Shown here: in pieces, positions 10,801-24,069 of the stretch
Position numbering within the stretch: position 1 is the first letter of the stretch
Layout of the letters: each line of letters opens with the position of its first letter
Assembly: GCA_024529925.1 (NCBI GenBank)
Contig: JAFEUB010001476.1
Location: 582,501-646,500, forward strand
DNA from: Ophthalmolycus amberensis
Taxonomy: Eukaryota; Chordata; Actinopteri; Perciformes; Zoarcidae
Reading direction: 5' to 3'
DNA length: 64,000 nucleotides
Translations under genes and position numbers: made by a program
The notes under the pieces: model-generated
The model's database searches: none
What the model was told of the DNA's origin: nothing
Seen by the model: the letters and a program-made list of their open reading frames with translations, nothing else

Positions 10801-12106
10801 CGTCCCTGAGGGAAAATGAACGAAACATAGCTGAATAAAAACGTTCATGTCCACAGAGACACAGTGGCATCCTCTCACTGAGTCCCATCGTGAGTGTGGA
10901 CATGGGGATGTGCTGCAGATGCGCTGTTCCAATAGAAAATAGGAGGTATTATAATGTAGACACTACAAAGTTAGATAAAGCGTCCTCTAAACAGGAACTG
11001 GAAGACTTACAGGAAACACTTATGAGGATAAATTCTGACAGAAAGGAGGAATCTGGGCGTTACATCTTCATGTAACTATGCTGGAGAAGTGATGCACACA
11101 CACAGTGGTGCACCCTATGACACTCAGGCACACACTGTACAGGCACACACACCGTCGACCTGGCTCTGCAGAAAAGGTAGAACATGCTGACACACAGTGC
11201 ATTCTCTCTGAAAAGTGGGACACCCTCCAACCATCCGATCCACAACCACTGACAAGTCCCTTTCAAACCGCCTTTCTTCTCCTGTCTGAGGCAGACAAAT
11301 TCATCCCTCTTGTCTTCAAACAATCACCTCTTTTCTTCTGCAGTTTGCACCAATGAAAGAAGGAGGGAGGGTCGAGGAGAGAGGGAGGGAGAAATACATC
11401 TGCTCCACAGAGCTACACTGTAGGCACTAGGCTAGTGTCCTGTGTGTTAGGGCCCCTGGGACTGGGCGTCTGGGCCCCACTATCTTATAACAGAGTTGAC
11501 AAAAAGCCCAGGGCTCAGCCCCCAGGAAATCTGAGAGGTGGGGTATCTAGGCCGGGAGGGCAGGAAAGAGGGAAGGAGGGACAAAACACCTGAGGTACGT
11601 TGTACCTTCGCTGGACCATACATGTCTAAACTCAGAGATTTGCTTGAAACAAACTTTGCACGACATGTCATAAGACCATGACGGAAGGCAAAAGTGCACC
11701 AGATGGGCAGACTTTGATGTGGAGCAAAAAGCATGATGTCATACTCATATTTAGTCCATGAAAATTGGCAAAAGTATATTAGGAATAAATGCACGTTTCT
11801 ATCCAGTAATCTTATGCGAAAATTAGGAGTTGGCCTCATCGAGAGAAACCTGATGGTGGTAATTCTCCAATCAGGAGCCAAAAAGACTCTTCATCAGCCC
11901 ACAGATCTCTGCTGCAATTTTAGATTTTCGTCTGAACCTGACTAAACTTACAATGGATGTCACTTTAAGTTTGATTCACTTTAATGATTGTTTAGACGTT
12001 TAACTAAAATACAAAGGCGTCAACCGCACGGTGGTGCTGGATGGAGAGTTAGGAGACCAACAAAGTTGGATTGTCAGTTCGGGAAAGTTACATAATATTG
12101 TCAGAC
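7813..12106. other. Intergenic, no gene seen
   Basis: The sequence is mostly AT-rich and unique-looking, with short open frames lacking recognisable domains or splice context (for example 9038-9268, 10890-11075 and 11480-11881). The stretch at 8930-9300 is more GC-rich but I can assign nothing to it. No clear transposon ends were noticed. Confidence 0.6.
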
Positions 12107-12144
12107 AGTGCTTGTCAAATCAAATTGTTCATTTGACAAGCACT
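12107..12144. repeat. Perfect 14-bp inverted repeat (hairpin)
   Basis: AGTGCTTGTCAAAT (12107-12120) is followed by a 10-nt spacer and its exact reverse complement (12131-12144). The stem is perfect but short. It is too short for a typical miRNA precursor and has no terminator context in a eukaryote. Its origin is unknown. Confidence 0.9.
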
Positions 12145-12359
12145 TTGTTTGAATTATACTGATGCCATGAGATTCTGTTGTACCCAACAAATGTGTCAGC
12201 TGATGAAATGTATTGTTGGTAAACCCAACGGAGACAAAAAAAAAAGAGAAACCGTGGCTCCTAATATTTAATGGAGGAAGAAGTGGAGAGACCGTCCTTG
12301 TGACTGTAAACTGAGGTCAGGATCAGCAACTGCTGCAGGACAGACATTCAGATTGTAGA

Positions 12360-12382
12360 CACACACACACACACACACACAC
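12360..12382. repeat. (AC)n microsatellite
   Basis: Uninterrupted AC run, directly visible. Confidence 0.95.
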
Positions 12383-13067
12383 TCAAACAATGCACTCACT
12401 GTAGATTTGCTGATCTCCCTCATTGTGTTTCATGTGTGTGTGAGGACATGTGACCGACCATAATGTGACACTGATGCACACACTCACACTCAGTTTGTAC
12501 TTCTAACAAATCGCAGCATCCTGTGATGGCCATGAGCGGGGATGCTTGAGATGATCATTATTAGGGTTTTATACTGGAGGGGAAATGTCTCTGCTGTTAA
12601 TTTGCCTCTCAGCTGACCTTCCACTGACCTGCAGAGCAACAACAGCTCAGTGCAGAGGCCCCTTCTTTGGCTGGGGACCAAATTACTGGAGAGAAACAAA
12701 TGCAGAAAGGGGGAACAAGATGAAAAGAGAGACATGTCCTACCAGGAGAGTTGTTGCAGCGCACACAATAAACAGCCAGAAAAAGGGAAGACATGATGAC
12801 AGACCAACAAGGAACAAGGAATAACAGCAAGTTTGCAAAAGAGTATGTTGGGGCTTGTGTTCGTTGATTGAAGTGATCAGGTTGTCTTAAGCAGAGCTGA
12901 ACAGCGTTAGAGGCTCAGTGTGGAACTCGTGTCACAACAAACAGCTCATATGTTGCAACTCCAGCAGTTTTTTACAGCACCCCCTTCCCCCAGGCAGATC
13001 ACAGCCCTGATATCTCACTCAGTGCACTGGAAATGCAAAACTGATAATGAGCTAAATATGCAAAACT

Positions 13068-13069
<2 letters not shown>

Positions 13070-13114
<45 letters not shown>
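13070..13114. repeat. (AC)n microsatellite
   Basis: Uninterrupted AC run of about 45 nt, directly visible. Confidence 0.97.
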
Positions 13115-13116
<2 letters not shown>

Positions 13117-16100
13117 ATTACACACACAAATCCATAAAGCTTTGATTCTTCTTCATAAGACTTTGATCGCGAAGGTATCCCGATGTGACATGTGTGCTGC
13201 GATCTCTTTCTTGTCCCTCACATCTTTCTTTCGTCTTATTTCTCTTCTTCACTTTTTATTTTTTTAATTTGAGCGGATTGCCTTTTTGACGAGTGCACCT
13301 CCTATCACCCTCTACCATCAAGCTGCTTTTCATTTCCTCTCCTTTTTATTGCTTTTTTTATAATTTGTGTGGTCTGCCTCTTTAACCCTTCCCCCACCCA
13401 TCAATGCATTTATCCTGCTTATTCTTTACTCTTTCATACAGAATTTGTCAAAAAAGTTTTAATTTTTCTTACACGTTATATCATCAAAAACACACAAGCA
13501 ATCTCATACGAGCAAGGTTTTCTGTGAAGAGGAGATGCACCCAGCAACACAACTTTCACACACTTGTGGCACCAGGTGGGGCGAGGGGTGGAAATCGGGC
13601 CGAGAGAAACTGGAGAGAGAGAGAAAGAAGCGGTGAAAAAATAAAAGACAGTGATAGACATAGATCCGCCTCACCTGCAGCCTCTGCTGCTATTTGAGTG
13701 TCGTATAACCCAGCAGACCCCTCTGCTCCCACCGCAACCCTCTGTAACCATTTCCACACGGCCTCCAACAGCTTCTTCACATCTTTAATTTCACTGCTAT
13801 TGTTGTGGCAGCCACAACACCCTGTTGTATTGTCCTTCATACAGCCCCAATATAATCAGGCTGTTATGTCACCTGTAGAAGGGCCATTTTGCGTGGAGAG
13901 AAATCACTGCAGGCATTTGCAACTGCTACAACTCAATGAGCCCGTAGACAATGTGTGTATCCTAAACAGTTTAACCCCATTAACCAGTCGCTCGCTCATA
14001 GACAGACACCACATGAATCGACATCTCGACGTCTGAGATCTAATGAGGCCATGTGAGGGTATAATGATGGATCGTGCACTGCAAAAAATCTCCTTAAACA
14101 TGTCATTTTGACATGTTTATGAGTTTAATTTCTTAAAACAAATGAAAGTCCATGTATTATATTTGATGGCAAAACTGGACATGTAGAGACAGTATTCATT
14201 TTTCCAGAATTCCATTTTTAAACAAATAATAATTAAATTTGAGCAAACAAAAATGCTGTGTTTGCTATTATCCAAAAATAGTCTAGAATCTTAAAACTGC
14301 AACTTGTTTGGAAACAAGTCAACTTGCTTCGTCGATAGTTTTGAAGAAACTATGTTCTTTCACGAGGAGTGATACTTTTTTTAGTAAATGGTGGGTGAAC
14401 AAAGCGCAGGACTAATAGACACACAACATGTTTCCCTAACGTTAACCAAGTGCTGTCAGGTGCCTAAACATGACCATGAAAAACCTTAATCATATTTAGG
14501 ATGGAAGTCGATATATTGTAAGAGCAGATATTGTAGGAAAACTGAACATTATGTAGAAGCATTTGCAAAAAATTTGAATAAAACATTTCCCACTAATGTT
14601 GATCAAAGTTGGCGTTACATTTTTCCTAAATATTGAAAGTATTTTTGTTGCAAATTAGCGGTGATAAACATGATTTCTCTGAGACGGTGGAAGAAAAAAG
14701 AGCTGGATTTGCAGGATATCAGCTACTGAAACAAACTAATATCTGGAAGTTTTACTCTTTCTTCCTACTAGCTAACTATCTACAAGCTCTCAGTGCAACT
14801 GAAGCCTTTTCACATTCCTCTCCATTCAAGTTGGGGTTTGTTCTCCTGACCTGCTGATGAGCGAGTTAGATAGCATCCAAGCGGCCTCTCTCCACGGCAG
14901 ACTACGACCAGAGATGGGTGGGGGTTAGGAGACTGATTTAGTACAATGTTTTAACTGTGCAGCGGGCCAACCATTAAGAGGGTCCCAGAGTCAATGTGGG
15001 CCCAAGCTTACATCAGTCTGAGCTTGAAACTTTGACCTTTATAGACAATCACACACACACACACACAGCATCCAATGTCAAACACTCATAGGACAATAAA
15101 CCAATAAGAACTATTTCCACTATTGTGCATTAAAAAAAAATAAAAAATTAACAAAGAACAGAGGCACTCGTGTGAGTTACAGACACACATCTCATCATGT
15201 GAACACAGATGTTCATTCTGAGATTTTCACACAGTCATCCTGCCCGTACTCAAGTGTAAGGAAATCCGCCTGTCTCCTCTAAACTGGATCTTTTGTGAAA
15301 TAAACATGATCAAACCGCTCGCTTACATCCTCACATTGTGCTTTTTATTGTCATTTAAGAAAATACTTCCTTCATGAACCACTGCCCCGGGCCACACACG
15401 AGGACAATGCCGCTCAGATTGCCGTGACAACGCAGCCAAGGAGCTCCAGTACAATCGCCGTGGATTGAGTGACGCTCAAAAACCTCACCCTACTCACCTT
15501 CTCCACTCATCTCCGCCTATAAATTACACCTTGTACTGTGCTGTACTCCCGCTAAACCTGCATGATTATGAGTACCTTCGATTCCCAGTAGTCTGTCACA
15601 ATGACATATTTCCTGCTTTTCATTTGCCTCATAAGAAATAATATAACACGTAAAGAATGGAATAATACATCCTTAATTTACTTGTTGACCCCATTACGGC
15701 TTCTCAAGAAGCTGTAAACACAACACCTGACTTATTATCAACCAGTAAAGCTTACATGGCGAGCAGAAGTTGCTTATCTACACATCTGGCAGACACAGAA
15801 CAACCTGAAAATATATTTGGAGTTGGGTTTGTCGGAATGTAAGTTCAATATTCACTCTTCTTTTAGCTCTGTTTTTGGTCTCCAGCCATATGTTAAACTG
15901 CTGCTTACAGATGGGTCGCAGCAGATTTTACGAGAGTAAATAAACGTTTTCAGAATTTCTTCCATCATCTTTTATTTGACATTTATATCTGCAGTACACT
16001 TTTGAGTCAAACGAGGGAGCCTGAATGTTGGTATTGTTCAGATAATTGTAGCTTACTTATAAGATTGAATCGAATAAGAAAGGCTATTGAACATTCTGTT

Positions 16101-16506
16101 TGTTTTACTGATGATAGGAAAGAACAAGAGCCTGCTCCGCCTAAATGCTTTTATTCTGTCTTATTTATAAAGTATTTAACATGTGTAAATGTTTACATAA
16201 CATAAATCTAAGTTGTGATTTATCAAACGTATATCTCTTTGAAAGGGCTGGTTTAACTATTCAAGATAATATAAGGTGATGCGGAAATGACAGTAATTTG
16301 CTCTTCTCACAATTTATAAGAAGTTGTGAAATTGGATAGCGATAGTTTGTCATTTTTAAAAAGTGGGTCCCCAGAAAAAAGTTTGGGAAACACTGCATTA
16401 CACCAACTGTTCACCTTTCATTCTACATTTTGGCACTACATTTTGGCACTTGTTCTTGTTGTGACTCTATTGTGTGAGCAATCAGCACACATACAGTATA
16501 TTACAG

Positions 16507-16510
<4 letters not shown>

Positions 16511-16555
<45 letters not shown>
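16511..16555. repeat. (AC)n microsatellite
   Basis: Uninterrupted AC run of about 45 nt. Open frames on both strands here are repeat translations. Confidence 0.97.
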
Positions 16556-16559
<4 letters not shown>

Positions 16560-17257
16560 CCTGATGGCTGCAGGGCTGCTGTGTACATACACAGTGTGTC
16601 TGTGTGTGTGGGGAACATGGTTCTGTGAATTTCTATAACAGGAAGTCGAGCTTGAGTCAGCCCACACACCGAGGATGCTGGGAGGCTGGAGGCCCTGGGC
16701 CCCAACCGTGGGAGAGACGGGAGAGCTAAGAGGAAGTGAGCTCCACTCTGCTAACAGAACAACAAGTTATATCAGCCAGTCAGGGAAATTATTTGAAAAA
16801 TGAAACTCTGTAGAGGGCTTTGATTCCAGTCAGGGGAAAAGACGAAGTGACATGACTGACAGAAGGCACACGTCCTCTATTAGCACAAAACCCAGCACCA
16901 CCTCAGGCCACCTCATCCACCTCATCCATCCATCACCCCAGTAATCCCTGAATGACAAACGAGTGAGATGGAGAGTCAGCAGACAGGAGGAAAGAGAAAA
17001 GACAACAAATCACATATAGAAATGCCCGGCAGTGCTGCGAAGCCTGCGGACAAAGAGTGCACGTATAAAAAAAAAAGAAAATAGTTGGAACCAATCAGAT
17101 ATCAGGACACCATGCCTCTGCGTTTAGCAATCAGAGACAAACCAGAATGTGAAGGAATAAATGAAGAGGATGCAAGACGATGATTATAGAAAACTGCATG
17201 TCAAATTTGTATTCGTCTCCATATTAATAAAAGGCTTGGAGACAAAGAAAGCGTTTA

Positions 17258-17260
<3 letters not shown>

Positions 17261-17308
<48 letters not shown>

Positions 17309-17346
17309 TTTGTTTGTGTGTGTGTGTGTGTCTGTGTCTGTGTGTG
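17261..17346. repeat. Compound (GT)n microsatellite
   Basis: A GT run (about 17261-17307), a short ATTTGTTT interruption, then a second GT run with TC interruptions. A 144-residue frame through it is mostly Val/Cys from the repeat. Confidence 0.95.
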
Positions 17347-20300
17347 AAAAGTATGTGTGACCTTTTTTATAGATGCGTGTGTGTGCATGTGTTGTTCAGA
17401 TTAATACTCCATTGTGAATTGAGAGGGAGGGCAGCAGGGGATCATGTGACAAGAGTCAGACTGAACCCGGCGCCTACACGCTTTTCAGGGGTCACGCTGG
17501 GGTCGTCACGTGGCTACTGTGCCCGCTGCCAAATATACAAACACACACACACACACATAAAGCATAAATGTGCACAGACACACAAACACACATAAGCACA
17601 TACAATACAGTTACTGTAACAGTCATACATGGACAGCAATACACAAATCAACAACATAAATGGGATAACAGAACATCCCTCGGCTATTTTTGACATGACG
17701 GAGAGCATATAATTCATACGTGCAACATATGTCCTTTTCTTATCATCTCTAATATCCCCACTAGTCATTTAGTCAATACAATGATTATCTTAATTTCTCC
17801 CTTTACCGACAACACGTGTACACTTCCTTTTCTCTCACGCCCGTGCCTTCTTCTACTTCCACTACCCTCCTCTCCTCTTGTCATGTAACCTGAGATTCCC
17901 ATGTTCGGTCCTTTCTGCATATTATACCAAGACATTAGTGACATCAGCTCAGTTCAGACATAGGAACGAGGAGATCAGGCGAAGGAGACATTTGGGAAAT
18001 GACGGCGAATTTTCCACGGAGTAAAGAGAGACATTATTAGGACGGAAAGGAGGGAGAGAGCCAGTAGATCAGGTTTCAGTGTGTTTTCATGGTTTCCCCC
18101 ATTACAGTAATGTGCCGGGGCCACTTAACTAATGCATAAAAGCACTGTGATAAACACAATAAACAGCATTACACAATGAATTAGAGTATGAGAGGTAAAC
18201 AGAGCCACTGAAAAATGTAGACTGCGCATACTTATCCCCACTCCTCTCTTCCTCTCTCTCTAAACACACACACAGTTAGATGACTAACTTCATTACCCTT
18301 CCCATTCCTCTTGTGAGCGAAGCGAATTGAAACCTAATTACCACACCAGAGCCAAATTAAAAGCTTTTCCTCTCAATGGCTGCAATCCATCTCCTGACAA
18401 ATGAACATCGCCACTTCTACTGTGTTAATGCCCACTTTCTCCCTCCCTGCATTCAGACATCTTCATTCATGCCACCACGCTTCCTTTCAAACAACACTGA
18501 AGCAAAAGCTTTGATACCAGCAGCGCATTATCTCACTTATAGTAAGTATCAATCAAATTTCAAAGACGTAATATTGGGAATAAAAAACAAATCTGCCAGA
18601 TAACATTTGTTATTCAATACACTTGTGTTCATTTGTAAAGCTTCCCCCCCAAACACCTCGATGACAGATTACATTCCTGCCCATGCTGAAGTCAGCTGTC
18701 ATGTTGACATTTTCCTTTTCTCTTCCAACTTTTATTTTGATAAATCATCTTCTGCTGTCTGTTTGTGCTCCGTCACTGCCCATCTCCAGTCCTGCATGCA
18801 TCTAGCACTCATACAGCTGCCTCCTTTCTTTGTATAGGCTGACAGCCACAGTATAAAAGCTAATGAGCAATCCTGCAGATAAAGCGTAAGCAAAAAAGAG
18901 TTCGTATTTAGGATGCTTTTCATATTAGTCCAAGTAGGATTCGATTCAGAATGCATAGATCTAAATAATACTCTGAACAATAGTTGACATTTGATGTCTG
19001 GATCATTCTTTTATTTCAGTACTATCTCATTTTTTATTGAACCTTCAGCAGTTTGGCTGCAGGGAAAACAGGTCAGTGGATGATGCAGCAGCACTACATT
19101 CTACCACACCATGGATCTCCAGGGACATACGCCGCTACCAAACAACACCAAGCTCCCTGTGCCAGGCGGTTTCCACCAGACGTTCAGCACCGTGAACTTA
19201 AAATCTGTGAGCACTCACGTGGGCAGCAACTGCTTCATACCCTTTACTACTTTACACTTTTATTTAGTTTGAGTGTTGCTTTTTATGCCAAGAAATAGTT
19301 CCAAGTGTCTTGAATGTATTGGTTGACTGTGCAGACAACATTCAGCGGAATAAATAAGTATTGACAAAACAAATGAACTCATACTTCCACGATGTTACAC
19401 ATAATTGTTATCAACATGCAGTGAATAACCAACACATCCATCAGATCATTCATGAATATCCATCACAGCAGCCAGGGCTGTGTGAAAGCCTACAGCCATT
19501 TTCATCCTTTAAAAAGCACAAGAGCATCTAAAATAAAGTAAGGAAGTGCAGCTTACTGTAAGACTTTAAAATGTGTTTGGGATAAAGTCTAATGTACCAT
19601 CTGTCGAGCTGTAACTGTGCTTCGTAATTAATAATGGCATGTATCAGTTAGAGATCAGATGTTTTGGGCTGTGGCAGGGTATGCTTAATCCAATGATGTC
19701 TTCTTTAAACAGATAGTGCAGGCTCCCAGACAGCAAGGTTATCAGACTGGCTCTCTGCTCACTGCCACTTAATGGAGATCTCAGTAGATTGTGGCCCACA
19801 AATTCACTATTACCGTTACATTCTGCTATCTTTTCTCGGGTCTGGTATTTCTACTTTCTACAGGGGGATTTCTGGCTGATTTATAGGAAACAGCCACCAC
19901 CACAGATTATTCTGGGAACAAAGATACAAAGCACGCTCCTCGCTGAACACATTGCAGTCAGTCAGTCACTTCTTATTGTGCTGCTCAAAACAAAGATGGT
20001 CAATGGAAAGCTGGTTTACGATGAGATTATATGATCTGATTGATTTACACTGACCCAAACCATTAAAAGCAACCGATGCTAATACATGTAAAGTGTACTC
20101 TGTTTGTGAGATTGTGAATGCTCCAGGTTAAAATGTATGGTTATCACATGGAGGGCAAAGTGCTCTTCATTTTAAAGTCTTTATCACTCGTCAATCATGG
20201 CCGAGTGGGTTTGAATTGACGACGGATCATTAGGGTTCAATCTGCAGGTACTAATGCCATTATTTCCCTACTGGTTCCATCTCTGTCTGTCCATCCTAAT

Positions 20301-23300
20301 CCAGTTAGACACAATGAAACAGACCCAGAAGGGCACAGCAGAGGACCCATCCATAACACATTACTTTAGCTTCCCTCGTCAATGCCATCATGATCTTTCC
20401 ATTCCTATATGGTATGTTCTAAGTGGGCATTGTAATGTTGAAAATAATAAATCTGATTGTGCCAGCCAACAAGTCATACCTTCTGCATGGCTTGTGGTTG
20501 ATTGAAACAGAAATCGTACCGCCCACTAACCCTGTGCATCCCATTACTCCCTCTTCCTACTGAATCCTGCACTGTTATCTGTTCTCTCCCCTGGGACTTG
20601 CTTGTAACGGCACTCTGTAGCATCTGTCACATAATGAATGCGTGATGGTGGCTGCATTTAAATTACTCCGACGCCCATTAACAGTCCCCGAGACAATGTT
20701 TCGTTAACAAATTTTAACAAAAAATACATCACACTTCATCTCATTGTTGTATCTTGTGATAAATGTGATTGAATAATGCATAGCAACTTGGGTAACAACC
20801 TACGAATGAACAGAAAAAAGATGCATGTCATCTAGATTCGTCCATATAAACTACGAAAACAATGAGATACAGAAGAGGTACCGTGCAGCACGGTGAGGAT
20901 GATGATGATCGACTCAGTATTTGGAGGAAAGGAGCTGGAGGAGATAGTGGTGCAGGTAATGAGGAGGAGGTGTATAACAACAAACAAAGAGGAAAAAGAG
21001 CAGAACAGCACACCCGGTACAAAGAGAAAGATATGGTGAGCGCGTTACATGACCTGTTTTTGTGATTGTGTATAGGGATGGTGGTTGTTTTATGCAACTC
21101 CATAGTTTGTCATTTGAGTGCTCGCTCCACTCTTTGTCATGCCAACAAAGCTGCTATAGGGTATGGTGGGTAATCTTAGACTGGGCTGGTTGTTACACTG
21201 AGTACAGGTGGGGAGTAATGGGGAACAGGAGTAATTGAACCCATTTCAGTCGGACGAAACATGAAAATAAAACATCAGCCTGGTATTTCAGACTTACAGC
21301 TGTGAACACTGACAGATTCCTAATAGTTACATTTGTGGTTTTTTTGCCTTTTCATTACAAATGATCACAGTGGTGATGTACAGCTACCTGTATAAGCACC
21401 GACTGCATCAAACGGTCTTCAACAGTTTTCTATGATTTTATTCTTTGCACTTGTAAGACTTTAATTTTTGTCATCTTAAAAGATAAATATGAAAGTTCAT
21501 TGAGCCAGTATGCACAGCACCAGGAACCTGAGACTAAATGGATTTCAGCCTTAATTAATTTCAATATTTACACCTGAAAATGTCCCAAAAAATATCAAAT
21601 GCAAACCTGCAGGAATGTGTATCATGTCACTCTCATACATGTGCGTCCTAATGCACGTCTCCAGAGCGCCACTAGTGCCCAAAAAACGACACTGTATACT
21701 CTGCTCTGTTGTTACAAACAACCTGCTCTCTAGGATTGAAGAGATGGTGGAGGAGAGGAAGAGTGATGGGGAGAGATGAAAGGCAGTTATTTTGTCATCT
21801 TCATGCAGCTTCACCACACAGGGAGATCAGACACCAGTAGTGGTCCAGGTCTTATATGGAGCTGCAGTCACCGTCTCCACTGCACTTACCAACCAGCCCA
21901 AAACACTAAATGGCCCTCCATCCCCCCCTCTTCTCTCCTCTCGTCACCGTAACCTTCTTTCACTTTGAGATAAGCACTGTGAGTAATCTCCTGCTTTCCT
22001 TTCTCCTATTGCACCCTCTCATTTTCAGCTCTCACTCTCTCCATTTCTACTTTTATCACAGTCATTCTCTTGCTCCATCCATCCTGCTCCCCCACTGAGA
22101 CCTGCACAGCTCCATCCCCAACAGCCTTAAAACCCCACAGCTTTCACTGCAGCAGCAAAGATGGCTGAGTCAGAGGCCAACCTTGGTGTAGAGCGGTAAA
22201 CAGTAAACACTCAAAGCGAGGGTAGAGTGTATAGAGGGTGTGTGAATCAGTTCTTTGTCCCTGGCTATAGACAGAGGTGTAAAAGGAGGAGGGATCTGCA
22301 CGGCTTTGTCCTGGCAACATGATACAGCCAGCAGAGTAAAAAGGGAAAGAGGTCTCAATTCAGAAATTTATACCGTCTTGTATGTATGTGCCGCAGCCGT
22401 GACGGAGGATTTCAAGACGGAAATCATTTCATTTGAAACTATCCGTGATTGTTTTTGTGGCTGTTTAAGTAGAAGCAAAAGCACAATGCAGAGAGTGAAA
22501 CTGTAGACTCTGGTTTTGTGTTTAACAAGAGAGCACCTCTGATCAGCTGATGTTAAAAGCCCAGGTGAGGTTCCCCTTCATGAACGCCCACCAGCAGCTT
22601 TCACACTGCAAAAAATGTTTACTAAAATGTACCTAATTATTTAGTTATTTCAATCATTTAAATGGTAAAGCCTGTTTTCACCAGAGAATAACATTGACAC
22701 AAATAAATCAAATAATGTATTCATCTGCTTGTATGGTAACAGTTTGTGTTTGTTGTTCCATTGTTGATTACAGCATATATGTTAACGGTCCAAAGGTATT
22801 AAAGTATTTAGTGAACCAATTGCATGACAATTAAACAAACATTAAATAAATAAGAAAATACAACTGAAATAAATATTTAAACTGACATGTTGGTGAAGGT
22901 GTCACAAGCTATTTTAAATGAAAGCTGGTCAGAATCCATGAGGTTTGCCTGAATGTTGACTGGAAATAATATTCTCTTTGATCAATTTGTAGCCTGACAT
23001 TTTCCCAGAACTAGAAATCATATCTAGGGCCATGGGGATAGAAATGACATGCTTTTAAATGTAGACAACTCAATCATCTGCCTACAAAGATAACATACTG
23101 TATGTGTAAGTCTCCTCTACTGACACCTTTCATGTCTGCTACACTGCTCATTGCAAATACCTAATATCTGCAGCAAAAAAGGGATACGAAGGGCAAAGTA
23201 ATCAGAAACAACTTTGTTTGCCAAAATACATTTCAACTGAATTAAATCTAAATGTCATTATATTTGCATACAACAAAACATGTTCTTGTTACTTCTTGAT

Positions 23301-23853
23301 AATTGCTAAAAATGCAGAAGGCTAAGGAAGAAAAGTTATAATAAATGGCAGTCCATAATAAATAGTTTCTCATTTAAAACAAGTTATAACATTAGAGCTA
23401 CATCATTAACCTTAACCCCTATTTTATGTTTGTAATTTTCTGATCAAATTAATTAGATTAAAGTGTTAAGCTAATAAGATAATAATCTCTAAAATTGTGA
23501 TTTCTTGTGTTGATACTACAAACATTAATCATTGATTTCTGATCCTTTTGTTTTGGGAGAACTCCAGACAGACTTTACTTTTACGATCCACTTGATCTGG
23601 ATATGTTGTGCTCATGAGTTTGGATCATTTTTAACAGTGCACTTCACCTCGTCTCGGTTAACCACACACGATCTGGAACGCATCCTAACGGCACACACGA
23701 CACTTAACACTTGACCTCTAACTCGGCCAGCAATGCCACACACTACGAGTCATAACTATGGAATGTACCCAGTAATGTGTGTAAAATATGATATCTGCGC
23801 AAAATATATGCTTTTCCTGCTCGTCCTCTCCCCCTGTCTGTGTGCACGACACT

Positions 23854-24031
23854 GAGAACGCGCAGCTCAGGGGCCAAATCGTTTTGGCCCAAAGGAGACG
23901 GGTCTATGAAGCAGTTTAGCCAATTGCTGATTCAAGATATAAATGAGTGACATACAATTTAGCCAATCAGCGCCCTGAAATAGATTCAGCTTGGGGCCAG
24001 AACGATCAGGCCCCGCTCGCTGCGCGTTCTC
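23854..24031. repeat. Interrupted palindrome upstream of the hAT relic
   Basis: GAGAACGCGCAG (23854-23865) is exactly inverted at 24020-24031. Inside it, GGGGCC and the TCGTTTTGGCCC segment are inverted imperfectly as GGGGCCAGAACGATCAGGCCCC at about 23995-24014. This makes arms of about 40 nt flanking a centre of about 100 nt. It ends about 30 nt before the transposase ORF, so it is probably part of the element's 5' region. Confidence 0.85.
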
Positions 24032-24069
24032 GTCAGGGCTAGTCTCGCGAGAAACGCCATTTTAACGAC

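Larger units (their letters stand above)
12145..23853. other. Intergenic, no gene supported
   Basis: About 11.7 kb hold only simple repeats and scattered short open frames. Microsatellites are at 12360-12382, 13070-13114, 16511-16555 and 17261-17346. Segments at 14079-14300 and 22612-22700 begin CACTGCAAAAAAT, which resembles ends of hAT-like MITEs but is not enough to call. One short exon-like frame at 19111-19206 is discussed in the findings. The rest shows nothing I can name. Confidence 0.55.

Noticed and set aside
12107..12144. miRNA precursor
   Set aside because: The stem is only 14 bp with a 10-nt loop and does not extend convincingly, too short for a typical pre-miRNA.
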